A DNA stretch of 64,000 nt. It comes from Montifringilla adamsi (Eukaryota; Chordata; Aves; Passeriformes; Passeridae). The notes below the pieces were generated by a model. That model was given only the letters and a program-made list of their open reading frames with translations, ran no database searches and was not told the DNA's origin. The stretch covers positions 1,240,001-1,304,000 of the forward strand of contig JAGGNK010010225.1 of assembly GCA_017590115.1 (NCBI GenBank), in the 5' to 3' direction. Positions 1-12,797 of the stretch are shown piece after piece. The number at the start of each line of letters is the position of its first letter. The stretch's first letter is position 1. The translations under genes and the position numbers were made by a program.

Positions 1-1440
1 AAAGAACTCCTAACAATCCTCCCTCACTTCCCCCACTCGCCGAGCTCCCCAGTCGCAGACACTAATGGCATCATGCTAGCTACCAGCAGGAAGAGATGAG
101 GTCTCTGCTTTTTGGACATTTTCACATATATCCCCTGCCAGTAAACCCAACTTTAGAAAAATCACATTTTGCACACTACAGCCATGGTTTCACAGCAGGA
201 GAAACCTGTGTTTTTACAAGTGCTTTTTTTTCTCAGTCCCCAGTAATTTAATCTCTAGCTAAGAGGATGGCAAATATTAACCAAGGGCATTCACTGAGGA
301 GGAAGGGAAAGAAAATTTGTTGTGTGGTTAAGTAGCATTTAAATCAAGTATTTAACAAAGTTACAATTTTTGAACATATCCTGTGAAAAAAATAGTTCTT
401 ACCAACTGATATCTGAGATCTCTGCTGATATCAATGCAAATAACAAGGCATTTTTAAGACAACCACCTCTATTTGCCTTTTCTAGCATAGTTACACAATA
501 CATAATGCATTTTTTTACATGTTTGTTTATAATAATTTATATTGCAGAAAACATTATTTGTGAAATAAAGTCACAGAAATAAAGAAATAAAGAAATTCTA
601 GGTATAAATAATGAACTGCTACATTCTCGGTCAACAAAAAGTTTAACTCCTAGCACACTGTTGCAGCCTAACAGCCTCATTCTGCACCAGTATTATAATG
701 ACAATGGCAAAATACAAAAAGCAGAGATGCTATTGCAAGTATGAAACAACCACATTACTTCTTAAGTGCCAGCTCTAAGGAAGTAGAAGCGCTCTGGTTT
801 TCTTGCCATTGAAGTTGGGACCTTAATTGTGAGATACCCCGTCTTTAACCTTGTCAACAAAAATGGAAAGCAGAATCTGAATTTAAAATGTAGCATTTAG
901 CAGTAGCAAGCTTAGAAACACAGTCAGAGGATACAAGATAATTTGACCTAAAAAAGCTAAGAGGCTTTGGGCATTAAAGCAGACTCTCAAATGTTTATCT
1001 TAGTGCAACAGTTTTGCCCTCAAAGCTACCCAGTATGATCAGTGTTTGCTGGAAAATATAATGCACACACAGTACCTAAGTAGAAAGACAGTAACTTTTA
1101 AATGCATATCCTCCAGGGAAAGCAGTTGCCTATAGTCAGCTGAACTTTTCAAAACCTGCTTATTGTGACTATAAGGAAAATAAATACTGTAAATCAGTAG
1201 TTACAAAGGAAAGACGCAACTCACGTGGTAGGCAGAAAGCAGGGGCTGCTGGAATTCAGCTACACATTATGGAGGTGCTGGCCAGCACTCCCTAAGCAAA
1301 ATGTCCCCCTAGAACTACAGGAGATTCCCAACAGAAAGATTCAACCTCTGTATTTTTAAGTACTCCTTGCATGAAAAAAAATTCTACATCCTTCTGCACA
1401 TAAGTGCCTCTCATAAGAAAGCTGATTACTAATGAAATGT

Positions 1441-1490
1441 TTAATTTATAATTAAATTAAAATTATAATTAATTTATAATTAAATTAAAA
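1441..1490. repeat. AT-only self-complementary tandem duplication
   Basis: A 22-base A/T-only unit (TTAATTTATAATTAAATTAAAA) starts at 1441 and is repeated without a mismatch from 1469, a period of 28. The unit contains TTAATT, AATT and TTATAA motifs, so both copies can also pair with themselves as hairpins or a cruciform. It probably arose by slippage. No coding potential. Confidence 0.85.
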
Positions 1491-1532
1491 TTTCAGATGC
1501 ACAATACAACTTTATATAAGAGTCACACATGT

Positions 1533-1551
1533 AAACCCTAACCCTAACCCA
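1533..1551. repeat. Short interstitial telomere-like repeat (CCCTAA)n
   Basis: AAACCCTAACCCTAACCCA contains two exact CCCTAA hexamers followed by CCCA, i.e. about 2.7 units of the vertebrate telomere repeat in C-strand orientation. It sits about 40 bp after the AT palindromic duplication. Runs this short can occur by chance or be left by break repair. Confidence 0.7.
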
Positions 1552-3964
1552 ATATATTCATGAATACATACCTATTCCTCATCAGTGCAGTATTGTCTTC
1601 TTCCATAAAGTTAAAAAATTTGAAAGACTGGACTTTTAATTGTTCTAGTCCAAAATGACAGAAATGACCTTAGCTATTTTAAGAAAATAAACAATATCAT
1701 GGCACTGTTATGCTGTGGTGCAACTGTCGAGCATACTTCAAAAACACAACAGGCCATGAGTCAACCAAGAAGCAATATATTGTCTAATGACAGCTACCAA
1801 ACTGGCAGTGTTCAAGACCTTTCATGTTTTGGCAGATTAAGTAATTTTCCATGAAAAATGAACAAGAAAGTACCCTTAGCATCTAATATCCCCATTCTGG
1901 TGGCAAGAAACAGATTAGGTGAATCAATTCAGGTACTAAAATTGGGTGGAAGAAAAGAAACTACAGGAATCTTGCCAACAGGAATTTTCAAAAATTTGGT
2001 AATCTGTCTGGCTTTCATTTTCATTGAAATATTTTAACATTAGCAAAATGTTAACCTGGCCTCCAAGAAAGAGGACTATTTGTACCAATGCACATCATTT
2101 GACCATCTATACACAGAGGAAAAAAGGAGTCAGCTAAAGCCCTGAAGCATGTGATTTGATTATACTAATTATCTTAAAGCAAATTTGCAAGCATCATTAA
2201 CAAGCTGAAAGTAAATCAGACCATCATATTTTCCACAAAGCCCATAAAATAAAGTTACAGAAACTCAAAACCATGTATTACAGAAGGCAAAAGGACCTCC
2301 ATGACAATTTGGCCAAATACCTCTTCTCAAATATAAAAGCTAAAGACTTTTTCCCACCAAACTCAATTGAAATATATTAAAACATCTGCAAATAATAATC
2401 CTATATCCTTGGCACCAAGAATAATGAGTTGTGGCACTGCTTGCTGAAGGATACTGTAGACCCTAAAGCCAAAAATGGTTCAAAAGGGAACATAACGCTA
2501 CTATGGAAGAAAGAATTACTGAAGATTACTAAATACAAAGATACTGCATCTGTCTTAATAAAATCAAGATCTAGAAATGACTGGAAATTGGGAGAGTTTT
2601 AGGAAGAAACACATCACCTAGTTGCCACATTCTCCTGCTCTTTTCTAGACATTTGTTTGTGGATGCTGGTAAAGATGGCATACTATCTTTGATAAAAGTT
2701 CTTTTTGTCCCTGATATGTTTGTTTTCTAGTCTGGACCAACATCCACCTATTTTCACAAATACAAAATCATGCCTCCTTTATGTAATGTCCAATTTCAGA
2801 CACTGGGCCACATGACGTTTTCACCAAGTAGTCAAAATGTCTTCCACTACACTTCTACGCACTAGCCAATACACACCTACATAACTTACATGACTACTCT
2901 CTCACCCTTTTCTTGACAGGCTAAATAAATTGTCCCTAAATAATCCCCCCTGTATTATGGCAGCAAAGGTGACAAACTGCTAGTTCAGGCTGTCACATAA
3001 TTTATGAGAATCACCTGTACATGTATTAAAAAGAACTGCTGATACTGGAACAAAAGGCTTATAAATGTCCTTGTGGTAGACAGAGACTTCTCACATGCAT
3101 CTTAAATGTGCATTAGCTGAAAAAGTATCAGAGCTTAATCTCTGCAGACTTTCTTATAATCATGTCCTCCATTCTTGTATGCCATCACAGCTCCTTTCTC
3201 ATTCCCTAATCATATAGGCCCATTAAGAAATGCCAAAGCCAAGTTCCTTTGATAATATAAGTGCTACCAATCTCCTCGTAAGGAAGCTAGTTGGTTGCAG
3301 GAAATTAAGAAAAAAGCAAGTTAGAACTTCTTTCTGGTTGATACCTCACACCTCCTTCTAGCAAAGTGACTCAACAGAGGGTCCTGGTTTTGCTGCCTGA
3401 GGTGGCACAGGGAGAAAAAGGGACTCTCCATTTCCCTTCCCCTTCATGCACAGACCTTCTGCATCTTCCTCAGACACAGGACATCCTGTCATGCCCTGCT
3501 AAGGGATCACATTTTCTGCAGTTTCTCATCATTTACCAGTTTTATTTCAATCAAGCAGTGTCCACCACTGAACAGTGTATCTCCACCACAGTTACACAAT
3601 CTTTAGTGAAAATATTACTTTCCTCACCATATCTTTGAAACCCATACACTAAACTTTGCTGGCGCTGTTCTGCCACACGTACATATTCAACTTGGTGTTA
3701 GTGTGCTTACGTCTCTGCTAGTGACAGAGGTTGGGTTTTTTTTGTTGTGACACATGCATGGCACGTTTTCACAAAGCAAATTTCTCGTACAGTTCAAAGT
3801 GTTGCAGAAAGAAAAAAGATGGATTTTACTTTAATCATCCAAAGCAAATAGGAGAAAACTCCAAAAACCTCTCTGAAAAAATGTCACTCTGCAGGAAGTG
3901 TTTATTTTAAAAGTATGACCTTTCCTTGTCCACAAGGACCTTCAGTTATACCAATTAGCTCAAC

Positions 3965-4031
3965 ATGGGGATGTGGGCTGGATGACTTCTAGCTGTCCCT
4001 TCAGAACTACACCAGTCTATAATTCTGTGAA
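3965..4031 (+). mobile_element. CR1 LINE 3'-tail fragment (diverged)
   Basis: The stretch GGGCTGGATGACTTCTAGCTGTCCCTTC followed by AATTCTGTGA resembles the CR1 3' end, where a GGACTAGATGATCTTTAAGGTCCCTTCCAAC-like stretch leads into a tail of ATTCTATGA/ATTCTGTGA units. Only the last 65 bp or so are recognisable and they are diverged, so this is an old, strongly 5'-truncated insertion. The upstream limit is uncertain; 3910-3960 may also belong to it. Confidence 0.55.
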
Positions 4032-4266
4032 ATCACAAACTCTTAAAGAACATGTTTAAATACAGCCTAGGTGGCAGTCTGGATACTGATAAAAGGACAA
4101 ATTATTTAAGACATTATAGCAAAATTCCTTATACCATGGATACAGCAAGTCTTAGAAAACAGGTGCTGACACAGAACACATAATTGCTCATTATCTATGA
4201 ACAAGTGGGTGGTGTCTATTCTGATACAACAGAGATACCATCACACATAATTATTTTTCAGCTGAC

Positions 4267-4500
4267 ATGGATGAGCATATGCAGAGTTTGCAGAAGCCTT
4301 CAAATACAATGGAGTTAAAACAAATAAAACCACCTTTGTTGGACCGAGCTGTTTCATATCCATCTGTTCACTTGGAAGGTTTTCCTCAGCACAAATTTGA
4401 CTATGTTCAAATTATTACAAATTTTGAGAAGCAGCAAAAAGGACAAGTAGACAAAACTGGGTTGCCAAATAATATGCATAAATTACAAGACTACAAATGA
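4267..4500 (+). other. Unrecognised plus-strand open frame (77 codons), possible exon or retrocopy remnant
   Basis: ATG to TGA open frame of 77 codons. An acceptor-like TTATTTTTCAG lies just before it (ending at 4261). The product is mixed and hydrophilic (start MDEHMQSLQKPSN, end HKLQDYK) and lacks the low-complexity K/F/I bias of most chance frames here. No domain, signal peptide or membrane segment is visible and I do not recognise a family. It is antisense to ANO10. It could be chance, a lncRNA exon or a decayed retrocopy; no poly(A) tail follows. Low confidence that it is a gene. Confidence 0.15.
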
Positions 4501-4866
4501 AATATAAGTTGATAATTTGTTCTAGGAAATTATGAGTGGCAGAAAACCCCCAAGCCAAAATTCAAATGTTGCCATATGTTGGGAACTCAATGACTCCTAG
4601 GGAATGGTAATTTCACTAAGAGTCAATCATTTGCACTACCTGCCAGGCAGGTGTCCCCAGACAAACTGTCTCAAGAGACAGAGGCATTCAAAGACAGAAA
4701 TCTTCTGTCTTCTGCAGTGCAGTCTTTGCCTAGTTTTGGAGAAGGAAGAGCAACCATTCCATCCATCCTGAACTCCAAACAGATGAGAGGGTGAGGGAGT
4801 GGAAAGTTAATGCTTTAAGACAACTTTGTAGGAAAAAAAAGAAATTGTCTTAGTGGGTATTTCTGA

Positions 4867-5154
4867 TACAGAGCCGTAGTCAGGAGATGTACTGCACAAA
4901 TTGTCACTGCTTGTGTGACAGGAATCCAAGCCATGCAGGATAGCATTCACTCTGTGACAGTCAAAGGAGTGGTCTCTGTGGAAGAGATCCCTGACAAGAT
5001 TAAAGCTCAAGCCATAGCTGTAGCAGAAAGTATAAGGAAAGATGGTGCTGAGCAGGGATTCAGTAAGGGACAGATCAAAGTGTCAGTAGCTTCTGCTCTC
5101 TTACTTTGCAACACAGTCCTTGACTGTACCAAGGGATTTTGCTGTCTCTTGTGA
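4867..5154 (+). other. Unrecognised plus-strand open frame, possible degraded coding remnant
   Basis: The frame is open from just after a TGA at 4864 to a TGA at 5152-5154, about 95 codons, with no convincing initiator (GTG at 4915, ATG at 4933). The residue pattern looks protein-like: an alternating polar/hydrophobic stretch around VEEIPDKIKAQAIAVAESIRK suggests an amphipathic helix, and base composition is more balanced than the flanks. Upstream the same frame is blocked by stops, so if genuine it is a fragment. I do not recognise the family. The neighbouring 4267-4500 frame is in a different register. Chance remains possible. Confidence 0.2.
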
Positions 5155-5421
5155 ACGAAGTGAAAATGTTGTGTATTTATATACACTGGTGACACTGTTT
5201 ATACCTGGTTTGCCTGTACATATCTGTGATTATAAAATAATCTGTGGGCTGCCCATTAAAATAACGCCTCTAACTTACAGGTTCAGGTCAACACCATAGA
5301 TTGAAAAATACAGAAAATACAAAACAGAGACAAGTATTGATTTTTACCTTTTTAAAATCACTCTCTCAATGCATTTTCAACTATATCAGCTCTTTAGATG
5401 CTGGAAGAAGGTACAGAATTA

Positions 5422-5451
5422 CATATTTGAAAGCAGCATATTTGAAAGCAG
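5422..5451. repeat. 15-bp perfect tandem duplication
   Basis: CATATTTGAAAGCAG occurs twice head to tail (5422-5436 and 5437-5451) with no mismatch. Probably a replication-slippage duplication. No other structure around it. Confidence 0.85.
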
Positions 5452-8400
5452 AGGCAGCAGTCCATGAAACCACCTTTACAAAGTTCTCGGTGATTAAAGT
5501 GTGAAAAACATTTGCACAAGGACTACTCTAACACACCAAAAGCATGTGCTACAGTTATGTATATATAACACAGTTAATATACACTATTGAATTTAAACAA
5601 AATGTACACACATTAGCACCTTATTTTTCTTTTTTATGCTATCCAGACAAGCAATTAACATCTCATTTTGTTATAGAAGTTAATCAATATGGCAAGAACT
5701 TGACTATTTGCCACTGGTTTTACTGAAACAGCAAATACATATCAGAGTGCTATTTCTCATATCACAGGAAGTGTGAGTACTCAAGGCAGCACCAGGAGGC
5801 ATAGAGATTTTATCAAAATCAAAAATGAAGAAAAGCCCAGTGCCTGTGTAGGCAACATATCCTAGTGAAGACTTGTTCTTAGAATCACCATAATCAGGTG
5901 TGCAGCATGTGCAAAGACTCAGTTGTGGTACAAGTGTCATCACCATGCAGACATGAACCCACTTTAAATTTTTTCCTCTTTTTCAGGAGTTCTGTGGGTT
6001 CCTGCTCTTTAGTCACCAGTTACATGTCAGAAAGAGCTCTTCCTGCAGACAGGATGACAGAGATATTCCTGGGAGGAAGGGTGGTAGTGGTATCAATCAG
6101 TAATAGTTAAACATCTAAAATTGCCTGAAATCGTCATCTCCGAAAAGTTGAGATGTATCCTACTTATTGTCTTCCTGCTCACAGAGAAAGTTTTCCAGAG
6201 TCAAGTTTAATTATTTCACATAAACTAGCATTTCCTCTTAAAGTCCATTGTTTCCAACCGTGATTTTTTGAGGTGGCATAGGGAAAAGGATATTTAAAAT
6301 GCAATAGGTGTGGAGGAGTCCACAGCTGCTTGCAACAAATACTGTATTTTTTATCATCAAATTCTATTCAGTTCTACAAAGACAATCCCATTATCAAAGC
6401 ATGGTAAGCGTAACCAGGCAGGATTCTTTTCTTTTGAAGGAATTTTAACATGAGAAGAGATTTAATTTTTACTTCTCACTCTAGTTCTTCACCTTCTCAG
6501 TAACAGGTACAAACACATTTAGAAGTCTGTAACTACAGACACATGAATGCCCTGTAAGAGGCTGTTACCAGAGTTCTTGAGATCAAATCTCACTGTGCAC
6601 TTTACCCTCATTTGTATGGGAAGAGGAATAGCCTCTTGCCTTGCATTCAAACTAGTACACACATAATTGGGATCCCCACTGGCTTCTGAAACTACGAAAG
6701 CCTCATGCAGCTGCAGCAGTCTTACAGTAAGAACCATTTTAACCTAGTTTTTATCCTATCCCCTTACTCCAGGTTTCCTTGTTGAGATCACATCTTGTCA
6801 GTGACCTGAGATATCAGGCAAAAAGAGAGTACTGAACTGACTGATGTTCATTCCACCACCAGGCTCTAGGTCAGGGTTTCAAAAAAAGGTAAAATGGTCT
6901 CTCTTTCCAGAGAGACTCAACTGTTATGCAAACATAATGTGATGCACAATTTTACCCCTAGCAACGGCCACAGAGTTGGCTGAAAAAGAAAGTTACACCT
7001 GCTGAAAAGTTGATGCATTATTTGTTTCTGTTCCCATTAAGAGCATGCAAAAGTATCATCTACCATCTCATTATGCCTATTAAAAGTTTATATTTATACT
7101 GTTAGCTCTCAAGGGTCCCACAGTTCAATGTTTAATTTATTGCAAACCAGAAAGACTTGTCATCTCACCTTCAGATGAAAAGTAGCAAATGGGGACACAC
7201 AAATCTCCTTCCCAAACTTGATTTTACTTTTCTTTTCTTCAAAGAGCACAATTTATTTTTGTTTTGCTAACACTTTTCTATTGAAAGAAATTTTCATTAA
7301 CATACTCTCAGGCAAGCTCCAGGACTAAAGGAATTCATGTTTAAAATACCCTGCCAAAACTATGTTTGAGCACAGTCTGTTCTATGACTGGGTGCAAGTC
7401 TTTCTATGCTTAAAAAAACTGTTATGAAAATATAATGAATCTTACTTGCATTATATCCTGCTGCTACCAAACATATGCAAATGTTATATTGACATGTCTG
7501 AAAGTGTTCTTCCTATTCAACATGAAAAATAATTGAATTTTTGAAGTTGAAGTAACAGGTTTGCCCTCTTAAAAAAACCTACAGCAACCAACAATGATTA
7601 GCAATGGTTGTATTTTAACATCAGCTGTGAGTTATATCTGATTACACAAACCTGTAGAGCCTATGAAAAAAAGTGCAGCCGCATATTTCCTCAGAAAGAA
7701 ACGAGGCTTTTAAAATTTTTTTTTCTTTAGAAACAATGCTATTTTCAAGGATTTTTTGGTGGGAGGGTGGTGTCAAAACATAAAACAAGTGCTTTATTTA
7801 CTCACATTCTGTTTTAACCTAAATTCAATGTTTGAGCTCAAGTTTCTTCAGTCTTTCCTACAGGCTCTTTTGCAAATCTTAGATTATTTGAATGAAATCT
7901 CTTCATGTCAGCTACTTGCCCTTCCTCCCGTCTGACTGCAGCCTTGTGTTTGTTCAGCACTGCCAGCAAGTAATGAATGAGCTTCAGAGGGAGCAGTTTT
8001 GAGGGCAGTCCTCAAACTACAAGTCCCTCTAAATTCTGGTCATTATAGCATCAAATAAGACAGAAAGCCACACAGTTTGCTTCAGACTCACAAAAAACTG
8101 TCTTCAGTTCCCATTTTGCATGACAAATAAACAGGATGTTACGAACTAATGACTTACGCTTTTCCGATGTTAAGACAGTAAAAAACAAAGATCCAGCTCT
8201 CTTCCTTCCCCACAAAAAGAGAAGGGTCCTTTCTGAGGCTCACTGATAAGTCAAGCAGCTCTTGGCCCATCAACTCCACAGTCATATTTTGAGACACATG
8301 ATATGCTAGCACACAGAAAATCTCTGCAACAAAAACAGCTTGAAGAGGTGCAAGGAGAATGCACAAATGTCACACAGTACAGAAGACCCTTAAGTTAGCA

Positions 8401-10932
8401 ATACTTCTGTTTTGATCTGAGCAAAAGAAAGCTGTTCTCAGAGAGGCTACACACTCTAACAGGCCAGCACAGTGTATTCCTTCTGGAAAGGATGTGATTA
8501 GTGCTAGTGGGTACTATTCCCAGGGGAAATGGCAAGGTTCAGCAGTTGCAATCAGAAACCAGAAAGCTTTGCCATTATTAAAGCTGCTGCAGTGTAGCGA
8601 ATTGCAGTGATAAGGCACTGAAATTACTTTAATCAGAAGGTTTTCACTGAGAGAACAGCAACTTTCACATACCAAAATACCTGCAGAGGCAGGGACGAAG
8701 GGTTTAAACTTTCCATGTGACTGCACCTAGGTGAACAGACACCTTTTTCTTTCTGTCATTGTCTCACTATCCTTTTCAAAAAGAAGCTTGTTAACTCACT
8801 GTCATGTTTAGAAGGAGCCTCTGGCCAGTGATGATGATGATGCAGAGATCAGTCACAGCATTCCTAATTTCCTGCACTTCCTTGAGAGGGAACTGAGGCA
8901 CAAGACCCATTTTCAGGAAAAGGTTGACGTTGCCAGCGAAATCCTAGTGAATGTTGCACCTACTGTTGCTTAAAAATACTTGATATTCTGCTGGAAATCG
9001 TTAGCAAGGAACAGTACTGACTTACAAACACCTGACATTACTCTAAAGCAACTGAAGCAATTGTTTATGGATATCCAGACTACATCACTGCCATTAAGCA
9101 ATTGCATATGGATGGTACAACTGCCGAGGGAGATAGCGTATGAAAGAGCAAAAGGTCTTAACTGCATTGCTTTATCACCCTCTGAACAGAAATACACCAG
9201 GGAGGATAAAGGAGGCATCTTTTCATGGCTGGTGTTCACTAAGCCTGACCCTTTTCATTACTGCTAGTTGAGGAAGGGTGACAGCTGTCACTCAGCTGAC
9301 TGGGCCCTTTACTCATGAGCCTGTTATCTGTCTGGAGTCGCTTTCTGGTGGAATATTTACAGATGGACACCAGATACCTACCAGATGGACTCGCTTCTTC
9401 AGAGGAAGCACTGAAAGGCTTCACATATCAGAAGGAAAAGGCATTCCCGTTAAAAGATACTAGAACACTAAGGAAGGAGTCAAGAGCACAGGGATGACAG
9501 GATATTTATAGATTAGGTTCCCTTGGAGGTAAGGGATGGGGATGAAACTGGGAAGGGATGCACAAAGCAAAAAATCCTCCATATCTGCATTTCTGCTCCA
9601 GCTTAAGGACAGTTTTTGTCCTCTACAGTTACTCTGAAAAAGCCAATTCTTGAATGAAAATGTATTTCTCTATTGTTGCCATCAGGGCTATGTTCATCTT
9701 GCTCAGAGACTGGTGCAGGAGATGCCATAAGGAAAAACATCTTTACCCAATTTATGTAATTCAGATGTTTTAATGCAAAAGTACCACAACAAAAAGAAGC
9801 ATTTTCATATCAATGAGCTTGTGTTTTCAGACCTGGTATTGATGCTGTGTAAATAGTTGCACTTTGTGAAAAGATAGGCATTCCCCATCAATGTCAATCA
9901 GTGTTAACACACTATCCTTCCTTGAAAAATATCTACTAGCTATACATTATCTTGGAGTTGATACTATCTGTACTTCATGATCAGAAAATAATTGCATGAA
10001 TAACTATTTTTTTCCAATTGGGATATCTTTTGCCTAGTTTCATTGCAGAAAAAAGGTAAATATTTGATGTTTGCCTCAGTTGGAAGAAGGTAATACTGGG
10101 GAGATCTCCTACTACCTGGCTGTAATCTAGTCCATAAAATGAAAATTATGTTGTTTCATCTGTGGTTGTCTTGTGTTTCTGGAATTTAGACCTTTTATAA
10201 GGATATATGGCTGACCCACTCCAATCACAAGGGCTTTTTGTCTGTTCATTAAGCTTTGATCTATCCAGAAGCTGAAGTATTTATTAGTGAAACTTTTACT
10301 GTCACTGCCCTGAAAACACTAGATAGTGACCTCACACAAGTTTGACATCATTATTTCCATGCACAATGTACGCAGTGGTAATTCCTGAACCACTGGAGAA
10401 TTAACTGACTGCTCCCATGCTGCCTGCAGGCACGTCTATACTTAGGCTTCCCTAAAATAGGAACTAGACCAAAGAGCATGGCATGCTTCTGTGCTTGTAG
10501 CAAGTACAGGCACCAGAGCAGAGTTCTGCAAAGATGCAAAGAGTCTCAGGCACCTCACTCCACTTTACCAAGGGGCTACTTCCCCAGGAAGGATCCTGAT
10601 GCTCACCAGAAAAGGGCTCATCACCCTGGCAATACCCACTTCCAGATGCCCATTATCCAGGCTTCCTTCCAGGCAACAAAGAACCTGACAATACTTTAGG
10701 GAGTGTGAAAGGAGTCGCTTCTGCTCCTCCCAAGAACCTTGATCCATAATCTCTTTAGTCTTCTACAATAAAGTTCACATTAATTTATTTTCTGGCCCAG
10801 CTTCCCTCAAAAATAAAGGCTGACCAGCCTCCTCTATCTTTACATACCAGGGAAATTTGAAGCAAAATCTACAGCTGTAGCACATCCCCCAATCTGGATT
10901 CAGAAAGATGAACATACTTTGTCTTGAGTTAC

Positions 10933-10997
10933 ATTAACAAACTTTGTTAATAACACTTTTTGTTATTAACAAAAATACAGTTTGTTAACAAACTGTA
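10933..10997. repeat. Cluster of three overlapping or adjacent perfect palindromes built on TTGTTAA
   Basis: Three inverted repeats fall within 65 bp: ATTAACAAA-C-TTTGTTAAT (10933-10951); TTGTTAATAACA-CTTTT-TGTTATTAACAA (10944-10972), which shares bases with the first; and the spacer-free 22-base palindrome at 10976-10997 (TACAGTTTGTT followed by its complement). All arms match perfectly. The repeated core is TTTGTTAA/TTAACAAA. The cluster could fold into alternative hairpins or bind dimeric proteins; GTTAATAAC resembles HNF1-type half sites. Function is unknown. Confidence 0.85.
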
Positions 10998-12708
10998 TCA
11001 TAACAAAGTATTTCTCAAAATAAATCACATTATTCAACCCATTCAATAGTCTATCCCTTTACAACAGTCCTAACACAAACTATGTAAAGAAATGTTTCAA
11101 AGAAACATTTCAGGAGTTTCTAAAAACCTTTCTTCAAAGCAAGACTGACATTCCAATATAAAATGACTTCCATTTTTTTTAATGGCATTTTTCACCCTTC
11201 ATAGAAGGTTTTTTTTAACAAGCTCTAATTATGACTGTTCATCTTTATTAAAGAGCTGAGACACTCTAGTCTCTAAAATCCCTTTCAAACAGACACTTCT
11301 TCCAATGGATTTGAAAACAGAATAGTTACAGTCCCACTGCACCAGGTTAAAAAGCAATTAGCTTAGCATTAATGAAAATGTAAAAGTACTCCCTAAAGTT
11401 AAGGATCCCAAGCATAATCAATACAACTGTTCAAATCAGCTGTATTAGGAGATCTTCTCTCCATGCACTGTATATAGAGCCTAATAATCTGTTTTGGCAT
11501 TTCAGAGGTTTACAGTGTGGCATTGCTAACATCCTTCTAATAGCTACATCCCAAAACAGCAGTACTCCAAAAGATTATATGGCAAAACACAAAGGAATGC
11601 ATGTCTGGATAGCATCAAGAAAGGAATGTAATTCATACTTGCACAAAAGTATACAAACCAGTTGCTCCATAACATTTGATCCCACAACATATTTACCCCA
11701 GATATTTATGCCTGTTGTTTTAAATACATGTTTTGGGGGATTTTGTTGGTTTTATTTTTTGCTTGAAAGTAAGATATACAGCACAAATTACCATACTGAT
11801 TCTCAGTAACAAGCGGAAGAAATAGAAAATGTGCTTCTGAATGAAATGTTTTGGTATCTTTTTGCAGTGCCAATGTACTACTTTCAAATGCAGATATTTT
11901 TCACTCAAAAAACACTAAAGAACAAGGAAAAAAGCCCAAATATCTACGTGTCTGTGGCATACATAGCACAGTATCAATCAGAGGACATCTAAAAAGGTGA
12001 TGGCATATACTTGTGTTTAAACTACTTATCAAGACACTTGAAACTCAGCCAATACTCTTCCTAGATCCTTTAGGAAGCCTGAAAATATAGGTGAGAATTA
12101 GGCCAGGCTTCTGGTTTTTGCTGAAATTCAGACTAACTTTTTGCTACTGAATTAATGAAGCAACCTTGAAAAACTGGGCATCAGGCATATATTATTGTAG
12201 GAATGCACAGATGCTAGGACAGGAGATGTAGATCTAACTGCTGACATGAACACTCATATTGAAAGAGACTCTGTATATATTCCGGATGGAACATTGTGAC
12301 CAAAGGTGACTATATTCACTTGACCTTAACATTCCAGTGGGTGACCTAGTTTTGCCTGTCTACAAAATAAAAACAGAGAAAGAACAGCTGAAATAGAAAT
12401 GCAGTCCTGTTCCTTTTAATATCATCTAAAAACCCCATGAGATCCCTGGCCAGCTCCTGGTAACTTCACATCGACCCACTAGAGAAAAGCAAAACAAAAC
12501 TATCAGGAATTAGATATGACTGTAATTTGGATTTTGTTTGTTATGGCTGATTAAGAAAGACAGCACCGACCTCAATAGTGATGTTCTAGTATCACACAAA
12601 ACTGTGGGATTTTAACTACAAAAAGCAGTGTATTGTTTATAGACTCAGGTTGTTCAGAATCAAGAGATCATTTTGTCACATGCAGCTACAGTAGATGCTT
12701 TAAAAAGT

Positions 12709-12797
12709 AACCTTCCATTTCACACAATAATAATTGTGTGAAATACAAGAATTATAATTAGTATTAACAATAATAACCTTCTATTTCACATAATAAA
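12709..12797. repeat. Diverged direct repeat (period 67) containing a 12-bp-arm hairpin
   Basis: AACCTTCCATTTCACACAATAA (12709-12730) recurs as AACCTTCTATTTCACATAATAA (12776-12797) with two differences. Inside the first copy, ATTTCACACAAT (12717-12728) and ATTGTGTGAAAT (12733-12744) are perfect inverted repeats separated by AATA. This may be a local duplication whose first copy gained or kept the hairpin, or a remnant of a very short palindromic element. Confidence 0.75.

Noticed and set aside
8820..9560. GC-richer patch with overlapping frames on both strands
   Set aside because: Several short frames overlap in different registers and none is recognisable; no repeat or RNA gene found.
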